Positions 40,901 to 52,082 are shown, counted from the stretch's first letter. The stretch: DNA of 64,000 bases from Dendrophyllia cribrosa (GCA_024195265.1 JAJLRJ010000003.1:34021143-34085142); one strand, 5' to 3'. Program-made: numbers and translations. The notes: generated from the letters alone by a model not told the origin.

Positions 40901-40939
40901 TGTATATATATACATTTTTTTAAAAATATATATACAATC
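40901..40939. promoter_or_regulatory. Bidirectional late promoter, 39 bp
   Basis: Contains TGTATATATATAC toward each gene around a T/A-run centre; both ATGs abut it. Confidence 0.65.
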
Positions 40940-42555
40940 ATGGAATTGGCTTGGTTAAAAACACCAGAAGCAGCAAAGCTCTCTGCAGCGGCCAAAGCCA
41001 AGGCGATATCAGACTTCAAAAAGCGTTTCCCACACGCTGACATGTCTAAGTTTGAAGTAGAAGTTGATTTTGATGATAAGCGCAAAGCGGCTGGAGTAGT
41101 GCTTTTCAAAAAGGGGGCTGGCTCATGGGCGCTTATTTCAGAAATACCCCGCAAAAGATGAAAGACGCTTTAGGCTTGCAACAAGACGGCGTTTTTCCAA
41201 TTCCTTTATCAATCAACAAAAGTCCTACAAGGCCAATCCCCGCTGTTGCATTCTCTGAAAATGTGGCAAGCGTTGGAGATGTCTTGAACAAAGAGCAAAA
41301 GATCTACGTGACGCCAACAGAGTCCTTTTCAACAAAATTCAGGCAGATCTTCACAAACGCGCAAATTAAGCACACAACTGGAAAAGAGGCAAAAAGGTGG
41401 CTTTCTAAGCCTAATATAAGCTACTGGCCGCAGCAGCTGAACTTCGCCCTATGGTGTGCAACAACAGGCTCTGGAGTCTCCCGCGAGATAATTTTTTCAT
41501 CTACCTAGCTAGATTTTGCCCCGCAGCTCCGGTCTTTTTATCTATTCCACGTTTATTTCACAACAAGGCGCATATTGTTTGAAATGGGTGGAATCCAGAG
41601 TATCAGTGCTTTGCCAGGAGATCCTACATTTAGCCAAACAAATAATAACTACGACATTGCATCATACAACAGGATCTGTGCTGAGTTCGATGTTGACCCA
41701 AGCAGTGATTTCCGTTTCAAACTCGGCGCGAAGCATGGACTCGGCAATGTGTTTATCTATATTTCCCGTGGTGGCATGATATCCACTGGAATGAGCTACC
41801 CAGGAGCCCATGCTAAATTCAGCGACGAAGGTGGAAGTGCCAGCGATGGAACCCTTGTGCAGTTCATTCGCAATGATAATGGCGCAGACAAACAGTTCGA
41901 GCATTTTGTGCCAAACTCCTCACAAGGGTTAACACAAGTTGGTTTGTCTCGTATGAACCGGTCGATCGAGGCCTTTGTCTACTCTGTTCTAGGAGCACAG
42001 GTCAACGTCCGTAGCAGCATTCTAGGTAGTGGTGGGAGAGCCAAGGAAACACAGGATGAATTCCTCATCCTCATGGAAGACACTATCAGAACGCCGGATA
42101 TTTCAAAGAGCGTTCAGCGCTATCAGTTAGCCATCGACGAGGCAAAGGTACGCTTGGACTTTGCAGTAGCTCCCCGGACATGGCTTATGCCATCACGCAT
42201 GGTTATAAACACTGAAAGCACAGCGGGGTATAACAACAAGTTGGAGCAGGCAACGCAAGGGATGAAGCTGGGTGTGAACAATGATGTCAATCAAGGCACA
42301 AAAAAAGTAGGCATCACTCACATGGCCGGCGGGCCAACAAAGAACAATTGGCCCACCAGCCACCCTTCTAATCCGATACATAAAGAGGCAATGCAGGCGC
42401 AGAAGGGTGACAGCACCCCAACACCCTCCACACAGCCAGCCCCCGCAACCCCAGAGACCACAAAAGAGACCAAAATCGAGCCGCATCACGTAAACAAGGC
42501 AATAGTTGCTGTAGGTGCGCTTGCTTTGGCAGGTTTTGTTGCCTGGATGCGTTAA
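40940..42555 (+). pseudogene. Large conserved anchored protein, frameshifted
   Basis: Starts MELAWLKTPEAAKL, lacking the 45-residue Gly/Pro-rich N-terminus inferred in element 1. A small deletion/shift near 41150-41160 and a stop at 41506-41508 (near 'ctacctagctag') break it; the frame from 41575 then runs to the end with R-R-I-L-F-E-M-G-G, Q-R-Y-Q-L-A-I, a Pro/Thr-rich stalk and a C-terminal membrane helix. Function unknown. Confidence 0.6.
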
Positions 42556-43388
42556 CGCTTACGCTTGGTAATCTTTTCTATCAAGAAGGCCACCACGGCG
42601 AGGATTAGCAGCCAAGCATGCTCGCCAAGAAAGGAGATAACCTGACCGGCCGCTTTAAAGATAAAGCTTACGATCGAACCGATGAGGTTAGGCAGGATGG
42701 AGGCTATCTTCTTACCCAGTTCTTTGAGCCCATTTCCAACAGCCTTAGTCCCAGCTTTCAAGGCATTCATTGCAGAAAGGGTCACAGCACCTATGACTAT
42801 ACCGGCAGCCAGAGCAACCGCTTGCAAGGTCCACCCATATTTCTTGAAAATCCTTTTCACCCGTTCGCGAAGAGGAAGTTTTTCCTCCTGTCAAGAGCTG
42901 CAATCTCATCATCCTTTTGCTGGATTAGTTCTGTTCTCTTTGGCCCAAGGATTTTCATATCGGTTTTTGATATCTTTGGGTTAATTGTCCCATCAGCTTT
43001 GAAGAGCGGTGTCTCACCAAGCTTTGGACCAACAACAACAACTTTTCCCGAAGAAACCTTCAGAGTAAGGAGTTTACCATCTTTACCATATTGGGGGTGT
43101 TCTTGTTGTATTAATTCATTCGCCGTCTGTATCCGTAAAGTTTCTGCTGTCAAAACTCGTCCTCCCCTCAATGAAAGAGGTTTCATCCGTGCGTGAACCG
43201 CGCTCTTTGGGTCGATTCATTGTAGTCATAGGATATTCCCCCGAAGTTCCGGGTTCGGGTTCTGGGGGGCTATCCTTATCCCACTGTGCGTGTTCAGTAT
43301 TAAAAGCATCATCGTCATCATCATCATCATCATCATGGGGAATAAGAGGAACTCTCTCTTCACCACTAGTTTCAGGGATGGGATTCAT
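42552..43388 (-). pseudogene. Acidic membrane protein, frameshifted, short coiled coil
   Basis: Starts MNPIPETSGEE at 43388 with a run of nine Asp. Shifts near 43125-43180 and 42858 separate three frames. The C-terminal module (K-K-Y-G-W-T-L-Q, three hydrophobic segments, basic end) matches the element 1 protein at 10790-12173, but most of the 150-residue coiled coil is absent. Its end overlaps the preceding gene's stop by 4 bp. Confidence 0.55.
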
Positions 43389-43440
43389 CGTCACACAAGT
43401 TATATATTTATTTTTAAAAAAACATATATATATTCTGGCT
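43389..43440. promoter_or_regulatory. Bidirectional late promoter, 52 bp
   Basis: Holds TTATATATTTA facing left and AACATATATATATTC facing the capsid ATG at 43441. Confidence 0.6.
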
Positions 43441-44674
43441 ATGGCTGTGAGCGAAAACTTCAAGCCTTCTTACAGAGAGAAAATGGCGCTAGCCCTCAAG
43501 GGCGCTAGGACTCTGCACCGCATCACCTTCAGCCCGAACAAAGCGATGCCGGGGGAAACGCTGTACGTGACTGTTCCTAAACTAGACAACGGGGTCGTGC
43601 TCGTCCCAGGCTCGTTGTCCCTGGTATTTAATCTTGTGAGCGGACAGGCAAACAACTACCTGGTAAACAACGTCTCTCGGGCGCTTGTCTCAAGCCTTGT
43701 TGTCAAGTTTTCCGGAGAGAAGCTGCAAGAAACCACCGCCTTTGATGTTTACAAGCTTTATGAGGACCTTTTCCTGACAAAGACCCAACGAAGTAACATG
43801 TTCCTCGAAGGGATACAGTCTGAGGATTTGTGCAAAATCCGTTCAAATTCGGGAGATAAGAAATCCTCTAGTGTTGACGCGGAGAAGAAGCTAAATACGG
43901 TCTACGGGAACAAATACAAAATACACCTTGACCACGAGATCTTAAGAGCTCATGGTGTTTTCTATCCATATGCTCTCTCTCAAGCGCTTGTGTTCGAGAT
44001 AACGCTTGCCCAAGCGAAGACAGTTGTTAAAGGCCCTGATGCTAGCAAGCTGGCCTATGAGCTGACGAACATTCAGCTTGAATATGAGGCACTAAAAGCC
44101 AAGGCCCTGGCCAGCGATGTGGAAAGCGCCTATCTCAATGGTAGAGTTCCTGTACGAGCACGTCACCCACCACAAAACGATCACAATCAACAAGGCGACA
44201 GACACGATTCACGAGACCATCAACGTCCCTCGCCGGTCAATGCGAGGCATCCTCCTTCTCTTTAACGAACCCCATGTGGGTGGCGCAAGAGACTCGGAAA
44301 AGTTCTACAACCCCGATATCACCAGAGTTAAGGTCAGCATCAACGGCGTCCCCAGTAAAATCTACAGCCAGGATATGGAAAGCCGAGACATGTGGGATGA
44401 GGTTCGCCGGCACTTTGGGGAGGAGGTGGGGGTTGATAGCAACATGGATGCCACAAAGTTTTACACTGGGGACAAGTTTGGTCTATTCATCGATCTAAGG
44501 TCGATGGCTGACAAAAGCCTACACGGCAGTGGTCTCCGACAGGTAAACACAAAGGACGGTGTCCTGCTCGATAGGGCCACTTCGGGCAGCGGCATAATGA
44601 AGTGTTACATTTTCAGAATCAGTGACGCAATATTCGCCATCTCAAATCATGCGTTGGAAATTGTTCACTATTAG
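43441..44674 (+). pseudogene. Major capsid protein with one frameshift
   Basis: Starts MAVSENFKPSY. It follows the element 1 capsid protein block for block (R-I-T-F, G-E-T-L-Y-V, L-C-K-I-R-S, G-I-L-L-L-F, F-Y-N-P-D-I-T, G-L-F-I-D-L-R). A one-base shift near 44140 (after S-A-Y-L-N-G) moves the second half to another frame, which reaches the normal end at 44674. Expected double jelly roll. Confidence 0.65.
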
Positions 44675-44695
44675 GTAAAACAATACATATAGAGA

Positions 44696-45284
44696 ATGGA
44701 CCCACGAAAGCTGCCCTTCAATGCCCTAATTATTGGGTCGACTAACCCTGGCAAAACACAGTATCTCCTGAATCAACTCCGTGGTCCCTTCAGGGGCAAG
44801 TTTGACTATATCGTGCTCTTATGCCCAACATTTGCCCACAACAAGACCTACGATGGTTTTGTGGATAATGAGCCGCGCATTTGGATTATAGACTACCAGC
44901 AGCATGAGAATGAATGGTGGCTAAAACTAGCTAGTTTCCATTTCATCGGGACTAACACGCTCATCATTCTCGATGATTGCGTCGCTTCGAAAGACGTGAA
45001 AGGCCGCACGGGCCAGCTGGTGCAACTCGGATTCAGCGCGCGCCACAGTGGCATCTCCGTATGGGTGCTAACCCAACAGATAACCAGCATCGGAAACCCT
45101 TTAGGGAAAACGTGGCAGCAATCGTGCTTTTTTACACCCCATCAGGCAAAACAACGAAGGCCATCTTCGAAGACTACGCCGGCGAACTCTCACACGAGGA
45201 GTACAAAGCGCTTATTCACGGGTTAAGGGGCGCAAGTTTTCCCATCTAGTTTTCTCTCTGCGTCATCCATATGGGGTAAAAATA
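44696..45284 (+). pseudogene. FtsK/HerA-type packaging ATPase, frameshifted
   Basis: Starts MDPRKLPFNAL after CATATAGAGA. Walker A G-S-T-N-P-G-K-T and Walker B L-I-I-L-D-D-C are intact, followed by W-V-L-T-Q-Q. Shifts near 45100 and 45225-45235 break the C-terminal part, which keeps F-E-D-Y-A-G-E-L-S-H-E-E-Y in a second frame and R-H-P-Y-G in a third. The exact end is uncertain. The copy shows what was deleted from element 1. Confidence 0.7.
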
Positions 45285-45303
45285 AAAACACAATATATAC
45301 ACG

Positions 45304-45918
45304 ATGGCAGATGGGGCCGCAATGAATGAAGTCATGCAGATGCTGGAGGCAGCTCCTGATAGCTCCGTGCCATCAGCGATTCCTGAAGTCTTCACAGGTG
45401 GTAATAACATTCCAGCTCAACGCGAGAAGCTGGCAGTTCTTGTCTCGACTGGCAAATCAAAAGAAGCTATCGGTGTCCTGCTCACACATGAGCAAGTGAA
45501 ATGCCTTACAGACAAGGATGTTGAAAAATACTACAAAAGGTATGAAGCCTACGTCGGCAACAAGACGACTGAGTCTCTGATTGACAGTGTTATAATGCTT
45601 ATAACCAAAGGCGCTGGCATGGTTGCTCCGATTGACGATGTGAAAGAGCTGCAGAAAGAACTCAAAAATGACTACATGATCCAACATGAATTGTCATCTC
45701 TTGCTGGAAACCTTGCACTGCGATGCGGGCGATGGTTAGCGTTGGCCAATGCTGCTCTGATCACTACAAAACACATAGACTTCAAAAAGGAGCCCGAAGA
45801 GCTCATACCACCCACACCTCCTCCTTCTCCTGTGCCTCTCACACACCCAAGCAGAGACAGTGAAGGCTACCCACTAAAGGACTTTGATGAAGTTGACAAA
45901 AATCTGACAAGAACCTGA
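45304..45918 (+). CDS. Conserved 204-residue protein of unknown function (element 2)
   Basis: Intact homologue of 14464-15087, preceded by ACAATATATACACG. Blocks E-K-L-A-V-L-V-S-T-G-K and R-Y-E-A-Y-V-G-N-K-T-T-E are kept, as is the C-terminal R-D-S-E-G-Y-P-L. The 3' flank holds a short 'aggaaccagatagga' repeat. Its survival in a decayed element is notable. Confidence 0.65.
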   Translation: MADGAAMNEVMQMLEAAPDSSVPSAIPEVFTGGNNIPAQREKLAVLVSTGKSKEAIGVLLTHEQVKCLTDKDVEKYYKRYEAYVGNKTTESLIDSVIMLITKGAGMVAPIDDVKELQKELKNDYMIQHELSSLAGNLALRCGRWLALANAALITTKHIDFKKEPEELIPPTPPPSPVPLTHPSRDSEGYPLKDFDEVDKNLTRT

Positions 45919-45997
45919 AAGGAACCAGATAGGAATCTGATAGGAATCGCATAGGAACCAGATAGATAAATTTTAAAAAAACTTATATATACACACG

Positions 45998-46457
45998 ATG
46001 GAGACACAAGCAGTGCAATCGTTACCGACGATACCTGAAGAAACAACAACAACAACTAACACGCACGTTACCTCTGATACCCCAAAGACTGTTCCAGCAA
46101 AAAACCCTGGTCGTGTTGCTTCTGGCAAAAGACTAGCAGAGCGCAACCGTATGGCTCGCGAAGCAAAAAAAACAAGCTTCCAAAGCAACAAACGAGCCCA
46201 CCCCAAACCAAACTCCAAACCCATCCCCAAACTCGACAAATGACTCACCTAGCAGCAACAGCAACTCAGGATACTACATTCTGGCTGTTGGTGGTTTGAT
46301 TGTCCCCGCTATTGGGATGTATTACCAGCGTGAGGCCATTATGAAAACTCTTGGGCGCAACAAAGCCCCAACCCAACCGCCACCAGCAACGGAGGAGGCT
46401 GTAACTGCTCCTCCAGTCAGACCGAAACGAAAATCCGGAATTCGCGAGATGGAATAA
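45998..46457 (+). pseudogene. Single-span membrane protein, one frameshift
   Basis: Homologue of 15159-15614. The first frame holds the Thr-rich start and the N-P-G-R-V-A-S-G-K-R-L-A-E-R-N-R block; after a shift near 46170-46240 another frame gives the membrane helix and Y-Y-Q-R-E-A-I-M, ending GIREME at 46457. Confidence 0.55.
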
Positions 46458-46481
46458 AAAATACATATATATACTCACTCA

Positions 46482-46649
46482 ATGGCAAACCTCATCCAAC
46501 TTTTCGTAAACGGGGCTGCAATAGGAGGTGTTCTTCTTGTTTTGGTTAATTTCAATATAAGCGCTTTAAAAACAATTTGGCAATTAGCAACACAACCAAT
46601 CAACAAAAACACAGACCCGGCGCATGATGAGGAATTAATCGAAATATAA
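46482..46649 (+). CDS. 55-residue membrane protein
   Basis: ATG shortly after AATACATATATATACTC. A hydrophobic helix (residues 5-25) includes the N-G-A-A-I-G-G motif shared with 15645-15899, followed by a short acidic tail. Element 2 lacks the repetitive Glu/Arg tail, so this is probably the ancestral form. Confidence 0.55.
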   Translation: MANLIQLFVNGAAIGGVLLVLVNFNISALKTIWQLATQPINKNTDPAHDEELIEI

Positions 46650-46669
46650 AAATCTTATATATATACACC

Positions 46670-46891
46670 ATGTCTGACAACAAGCTCGTGAAATCAGTTC
46701 TCGATGCTGCCACAATCACTGGTCTTGCCGCCGGTATTGGATGGGTCGCTAAAAAAGTCGTCAAAGAGCCATTCACATCTGACCCCAGCTCGAATGTGAT
46801 GAAATACGTTAAGTTCACAGCCGTAATGACTGGGAGCATCGCACTGAAGAAATACCTTGAGGATCAGAAAATCCTTCCAACTTCTATGTAA
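46670..46891 (+). CDS. 73-residue conserved protein (element 2)
   Basis: Same length and start (MSDNKLVKS) as 15940-16161, with K-K-Y-L-E-D-Q-K-I-L-P at the end and two hydrophobic segments. Late box TTATATATATAC precedes it. Intact. Function unknown. Confidence 0.65.
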   Translation: MSDNKLVKSVLDAATITGLAAGIGWVAKKVVKEPFTSDPSSNVMKYVKFTAVMTGSIALKKYLEDQKILPTSM

Positions 46892-46920
46892 AAATATATA
46901 ACATATATACACATACAACA

Positions 46921-47352
46921 ATGGCCAGTGCCGTGACTATGATGGTTGGTGGAGCAATTCTCAATGCAGCCGCTTTCACTGGTGGCAACTATCTGGCAAA
47001 ATATTTGTCTGGTGATAGCGCCCAAGCCACACTGGATGAGAAGACCAGGCATGACAAGGCGTTGGAGGCTTACAATGCGGCTTATACCAAATATCAGAAA
47101 GACCGCACAAAGCTCCTCGACTGGATTGCTGCTAATGATCGGGTCAAAGATCAGGCAAAACAAAACTTTGCTAGCACCGACCAAGCGTTTGTGCTATACA
47201 ACCAAGCCCACAAGGACCAACAAATAGCGCCCCCCAAAGAACCAGTGTTCTCTGACTTCTATAAACCAAGTCCACAGCAGAAGCAAGGCGAGCTCTTGTT
47301 TATCGGCACTGGCGCACTTGCCCTTGGTTATGCAGCTTTTCGCTTTCTTTAA
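46921..47352 (+). CDS. 143-residue conserved protein (element 2)
   Basis: Intact homologue of 16179-16616, with the hydrophobic start (N-A-A-A-F-T-G-G-N-Y-L-A-K-Y-L), the central Y-Q-K-D-R-T-K-L-L-D-W-I-A-A-N-D helix, D-F-Y-K-P-S-P and the C-terminal helix. It ends 15 bp before the integrase ATG. Confidence 0.65.
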   Translation: MASAVTMMVGGAILNAAAFTGGNYLAKYLSGDSAQATLDEKTRHDKALEAYNAAYTKYQKDRTKLLDWIAANDRVKDQAKQNFASTDQAFVLYNQAHKDQQIAPPKEPVFSDFYKPSPQQKQGELLFIGTGALALGYAAFRFL

Positions 47353-47367
47353 AACCCTATATTATAT

Positions 47368-48350
47368 ATGGATGCGAAACTCTCAAAGATCTACTATAGT
47401 CCCAAAGGCTATTGGAAAGACATTGCCGCTGTAAAAAAGCTAGCTGCGGCTTCTCGCGTCTCTGATGAGGTAGCAAAAAAGTGGCTAGTAGTCAAACAAG
47501 CACTTTGGCAGATTTACCTCCCAGCGCCACGCCACATCCCTCGGCCTAAGTTTGATGTCTTCACGCCCAATGCAGTACATCAAGCAGATCTACTTTTTTT
47601 GCCTCACAACAAACTTCCTCATGGTAGGAAGCTTTACAAATATTGTTTGACGGTTGTTGATGTGGCTAGCCGTTATAAAGCAGCAGAGCCCTTGACCTCG
47701 AAAGAGTCTCTAGAGGTTGCAAAGGCATTCCAGAAGATTTACAGACGCGGGCCTTTGAAATGGCCACAACTATTGCAGGTTGACCCTGGGCGTGAATTTA
47801 TGGGTGCTGTGACTAAAGAGATGGAGAACAACAAAACTGCTATTCGTCGCGAGCGCGTTGATATCCACAGAGACCAAGCGATAGTTGAAAGATTCAACCG
47901 AACCCTGGCTGAACGCCTGTTTGGGCACCAGTATGCAGTTGAAATGCGCCTTCCATCTGGTCAGTGATTGACTTAATGGGTTAAAAGGCTGCCCGACGTT
48001 GTGTCAGCTTTAAACAATGAAGTGGCAAGAAGCCCGCGCAAGCAGTGAAGGAGAGAGAGGTTTCATCCAAGCCCTCTACACCCTATTCAAGGCCAGTGGG
48101 GGAAAAGGAGAAGAAGCTACCTCCCCGGGTGAGTGTGAGATATTTGTATCAGCCTGGCGAGCTGGAATGGGGTGGTAGGCGGGCGACCGATCCAATCTGG
48201 TCGATGAAAGTCTACAACATTGAAAAGGTTGTTACCAAACCAAATGAGCCGGTCGTTTACTATATTTACGATGGACCCAAGCGGGGCTTCGTCCGTGAGG
48301 AGCTGATGGTTGTGCCGCCAGATACTCAGTTGCCGCCGATATCTTTGTGA
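47368..48350 (+). pseudogene. DDE integrase, frameshifted near the middle
   Basis: The first 199 codons contain the full catalytic core (H-Q-A-D-L-L, V-D-P-G-R-E-F, V-E-R-F-N-R-T-L). An indel at 47960-47985 and a small deletion near 48025 disrupt the linker; the basic C-terminal domain resumes in another frame and ends L-P-P-I-S-L. The last 25 bp overlap the polymerase gene as in element 1. Confidence 0.8.
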
Positions 48351-51300
48351 CCATATGTCAGCGTGTGGACGCCATCCTCCTTAATCCAGCGCTTTGAGTC
48401 AAAGGGCGAGAGCGTTGTCTTGTTTAGATGCACACCGTAGATCTTGTGATGTACACTTATAGGCATGTCCATCCCGTGTTTGAAGACCTCCTTTTTGAAG
48501 AGGGCGTCCTTGTAGTTCTGGTGTGTGATCTCCTTCTTGGTAACTACTTTGGCAGGGCCCTTCGCTTTTTTGATGTTCTTCTGGCTGTCAAGCAGTACTG
48601 AGTACATCTTAGAGCGTAGGCACACAACCTCCGAGATTGGAGCGCCCGCGCATTCGTCCTTCATCTTGCCGATGACCTTCTTGTTTAGCTGGCTATGTAG
48701 GAAGTGGTCCTTCGGGAAGTCGCTCGTGTCAAACTCGTCGATGTTGGCCTCCATGTCTTTGTACACGTCCTCAGTCTTGATCTCCAGTAGCAGAGAGTCT
48801 GTGTCAGTGTACACTAGCTGGCAATTCGGGCCGTATTTCTTCTCTAGATAATAGTAGTAGAAGTCGTACATCAGAAGCTTGGAAATGTCTAGGATGCACA
48901 TTTCCGTGTTGACCGGTCGGTTCATCACTATGCTAGCCTTGTACATCTGTATTCCCGCCAGTGTGTCGCAGAATACCGCGCTCCTTGCGTAGAGTGGATT
49001 TGCCAGCAACTTCCTGATCTTATCTTCTAATTCTGGCCGCACCAGGCGCACGTCCACCCGGTTTCGGAGGTTCTCCATCGTCTTGCCAAAGACAGCGTTG
49101 TTCATCAGTTTGTAGAAGTTTTTCTCGAAGTCTTACGGAGCTCAGTATTCATCCGGATATATGGCTCCATCCAGTCCCTCTGGTCGAAAGCCAAGACCTT
49201 GTGCACTTTTGTAAGCTTCATCCCCAGTTTGAGATATTGCTGGAGATTGCGGTAGTGGAGCACATACCGCTTCTTATCCCTAAGAGTGAGGATAAGCTTC
49301 TTCGTCTTGTCCTTCCCAAGGTTCAACTCTCTTGCAAGCGTTTTCTGGTATGGCGACATCCACTCGTTGGGGACTTCTGTCGACTCAGGAGCTAGGGGGT
49401 AGTTGTTGTGTTTGTCGTGAAGCTCCGGAGGGTACTCCAAGTCAACCTCAAGGATACAACCTCTCTTCCTCCTAGGGCCTAACTTCAGGATCTGCTCCTC
49501 GGTTGGCATCTTTCGGGCCCAACTAAACTTACCAACTGGAAGCGGCTGAGTCATGGCCCAACCGTAGAGGTTGTTTGCATCGAGATAGAGGAGGTAAGAC
49601 TTCTCCTTCTCTGGGTCGTAGTCCGATAGATATGGATTATTAGCCTTGCTGAACCGCTTCATCTCCGTTGAGATACCGCCGCGCAAGCTCTTCTCTACAA
49701 AGAGTTGCATAACGTAGTCAGTCAAAAGCTCCAACTCAACTCCTGTATACTTCAGCAATGCGTCCCAGCTAAGGCCCGGGCTTGTGTAGTAGTTGGCGGG
49801 GTCTAAACCGTAGGTTTTGAGGCATGTCTTCGTAGATGTAGATGTTTTCGTAGACGTCTGCAAGTAGAAGAACGTCTGTTAGAAGGTAGATATCGTGGTA
49901 ATCTCCAAGATTCTCACACTCGAAGGTGGAACACACTTTCTTCGCGTGTTCGTAGTCCTCGTCTGATATTATGCTCCATCTTTAGTTTGCCGTAAAGGGC
50001 ATCCTTCGGTGGTAAAGACTCTTCTCCGAATCGCTCGAATGAGTTCATATACTCGTAGGGATAGACGCCCTTTCAGAGAAGAAGGCATCTTTTTGCCGGA
50101 TCACTTTCGTATTGGTTTAGTATCTCGAAGCTTTCCGGTTTATTTGAAGACACTAGGCTATCGAGACTTTGTTGCATAAACTGACAGCTGTCAATGAACC
50201 TAAGCTTCCCCATTGAGAAGGATACGTATTTATCCATTGTTGTCGGAATGCATTTCAAATTGAACTCTACTTCTGCTATTCGCTGCATCAGGTGATGGGC
50301 GTCGTAGCCTTTCAAGTTGTGAAAGACAACCGGGATGATTGTTCTCTTCGGGTTTATTCTGAAGTAGCTCCTGTTACATGCGTTGTGCGCCGCGCCTCGA
50401 TACTTGCCAGTGATGTGGTCATGGTCCACGACCGCCTCCCTAAAACACTCACGCAGGAGAGGCTGGCCACAGTATCTACAGTGGTCCTCTGGAAACTCTA
50501 ACTCCGGCTTTGGCTGCCTTTTTGTCCACTTACCAACTTTGTATTTTCCGTTTTCCTCAAACGCTGTTAGTTTGCGAAACTCAGAATAACAACTACTACT
50601 ACTATTTGGCGCCTTCGTGTACCTGTGCACCTTACCGCAGTATTTTCCTGTCTCGGGGTGGTAGAACTCGACTTCATCCCTTTCATTGCGTCTGATTAAA
50701 GACTTCTTACAGATATGGCAATCTTTGGCTAGGTGGAAGTCCCGCCAATCACTTTCTGTCATATCCATTGGTGCCTTTTTCTCGAGAGCAGCGCGTATCT
50801 CAACCTCTGTCTTCTTAAGATTAACTAAGAAAGCGAGTGCGGCGTTTTCACCTCTGAATATGAAGGGTTGGCCTACCACTCCATCTGATCTAACAACTAC
50901 GAAGGAAAATCCACAAGGCTTGTGGACTTCTGACTTCGTGGTGCTGCTTCTCGCGGGATCTGGAATGCAAGTGGCCTCCTTCTCGATTATGCTCTCGCAA
51001 TCCGCGTAGATCACATAGGGCATCTTCATTTGCTTCTGATGGTTAGTAAAGCGTAGTATGTTCTCTCCCTTCTTCGGCATCTCGACTCTTGTTTGTCGGC
51101 CTGAAACCCCTTTGCAGTAGATTAGATGGTCTTCTAGTAGTTCTGCCCTTGAGAAGCCATGCAAGCATCTAACACAGAAGTGTGTATGATGGGTTTTAGC
51201 GTGCTGCGATCGGAGAAGTCTATCTAGACTTTTTACCCAGCAGTAGTGACTCTTATCACCCTTGGTAATGAGCATAACATTGAAGCGCTCTATGTCCTCG

Positions 51301-52041
51301 CCTTCCATTTCACTGGCGGAAAGAGTTGTCACCTTTTTGTTCTGCCAGCCTAGAACATTGATTGCAAAGTTATTACGCTTCTCAACCTTATGTATATATT
51401 TCTTTCAAAGGTGTTGGAAAAGAAATACCCGTGAAGTCAAAACCATCCTCTGTTGGGTATCTCCTTGGCCTGTCTGAATTCACCGATACGGGGAAGCGTC
51501 CCGCCCCCAAAGCCCACCTTAAACAAGCACTGTCTTTGTTTTTAACATTTATGAGGGCTTGTTTCGATTTTAGATCCTGTGGAAGTGGTAAGTAAGATCC
51601 ACCCCCTATTGGTTCGTACCGGGCAATGTCAAGATAAGCTGTAAGTATCCTGTCAATCTCCCAACCAGAACCCATCACAACGATGGCCGTCACATCTGTC
51701 AACTTACCATGAATATCATTATCTAGCAGTATTCTCAACCTTTCCTCATCAAAGACATTCACTATTTGTGGGATGTCCTGTCTTATAAAGTACTCCATAT
51801 GTTCGACTCCCCTGTTCCCCTCTTTAATAAACTTAACCAGAAAAGTATAACTAAACTTCAAAGGACCAAGTCTGTTATGCTCTATCCTAATCAATCTTAT
51901 TATCTCGTCCTCAATCGAATTGTGTAAAAGGAGTAGATCTTTCAATGGCTGGTTTGCCGGGAGCTGCACTTTATAACTATTAAGCCAGTTCCTAAAACCA
52001 TGTGGTTGAGCTTCAAAGTTCAACACCCCAAGACGCGCCAT
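48326..52041 (-). pseudogene. Protein-primed family B DNA polymerase, several frameshifts
   Basis: Starts MARLGVLNF at 52041. Four main open pieces (about 51388-52041, 50073-51332, 49105-49863, 48326-49105) together carry a Cys/His finger, Exo I (Y-A-D-C-E-S), Exo II (H-N-L-K-G-Y-D-A-H), Pol A (Y-L-D-A-N-N-L-Y-G), Pol B (M-N-N-A-V-F-G-K) and Pol C (Y-T-D-T-D-S). Shifts lie near 51390, 50075, 49860-49980 and 49110-49130. Between Exo I and Exo II is a Cys/His insertion (C-H-I-C ... C-R-Y-C ... V-D-H-D-H-I-T-G-K-Y-R-G ... C-N) like the endonuclease VII/HNH fold, missing from element 1. Confidence 0.85.
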
Positions 52042-52082
52042 TTTCAGCATATATAAAGGGCTGGTCGTTTCTTCAATTAACC
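52042..52082 (-). promoter_or_regulatory. Early-type promoter of polymerase gene, within right TIR
   Basis: Minus strand: TTAATTGAAGAAAC, then GCCCTTTATATATGCTGAAA and the ATG at 52041. Confidence 0.7.
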
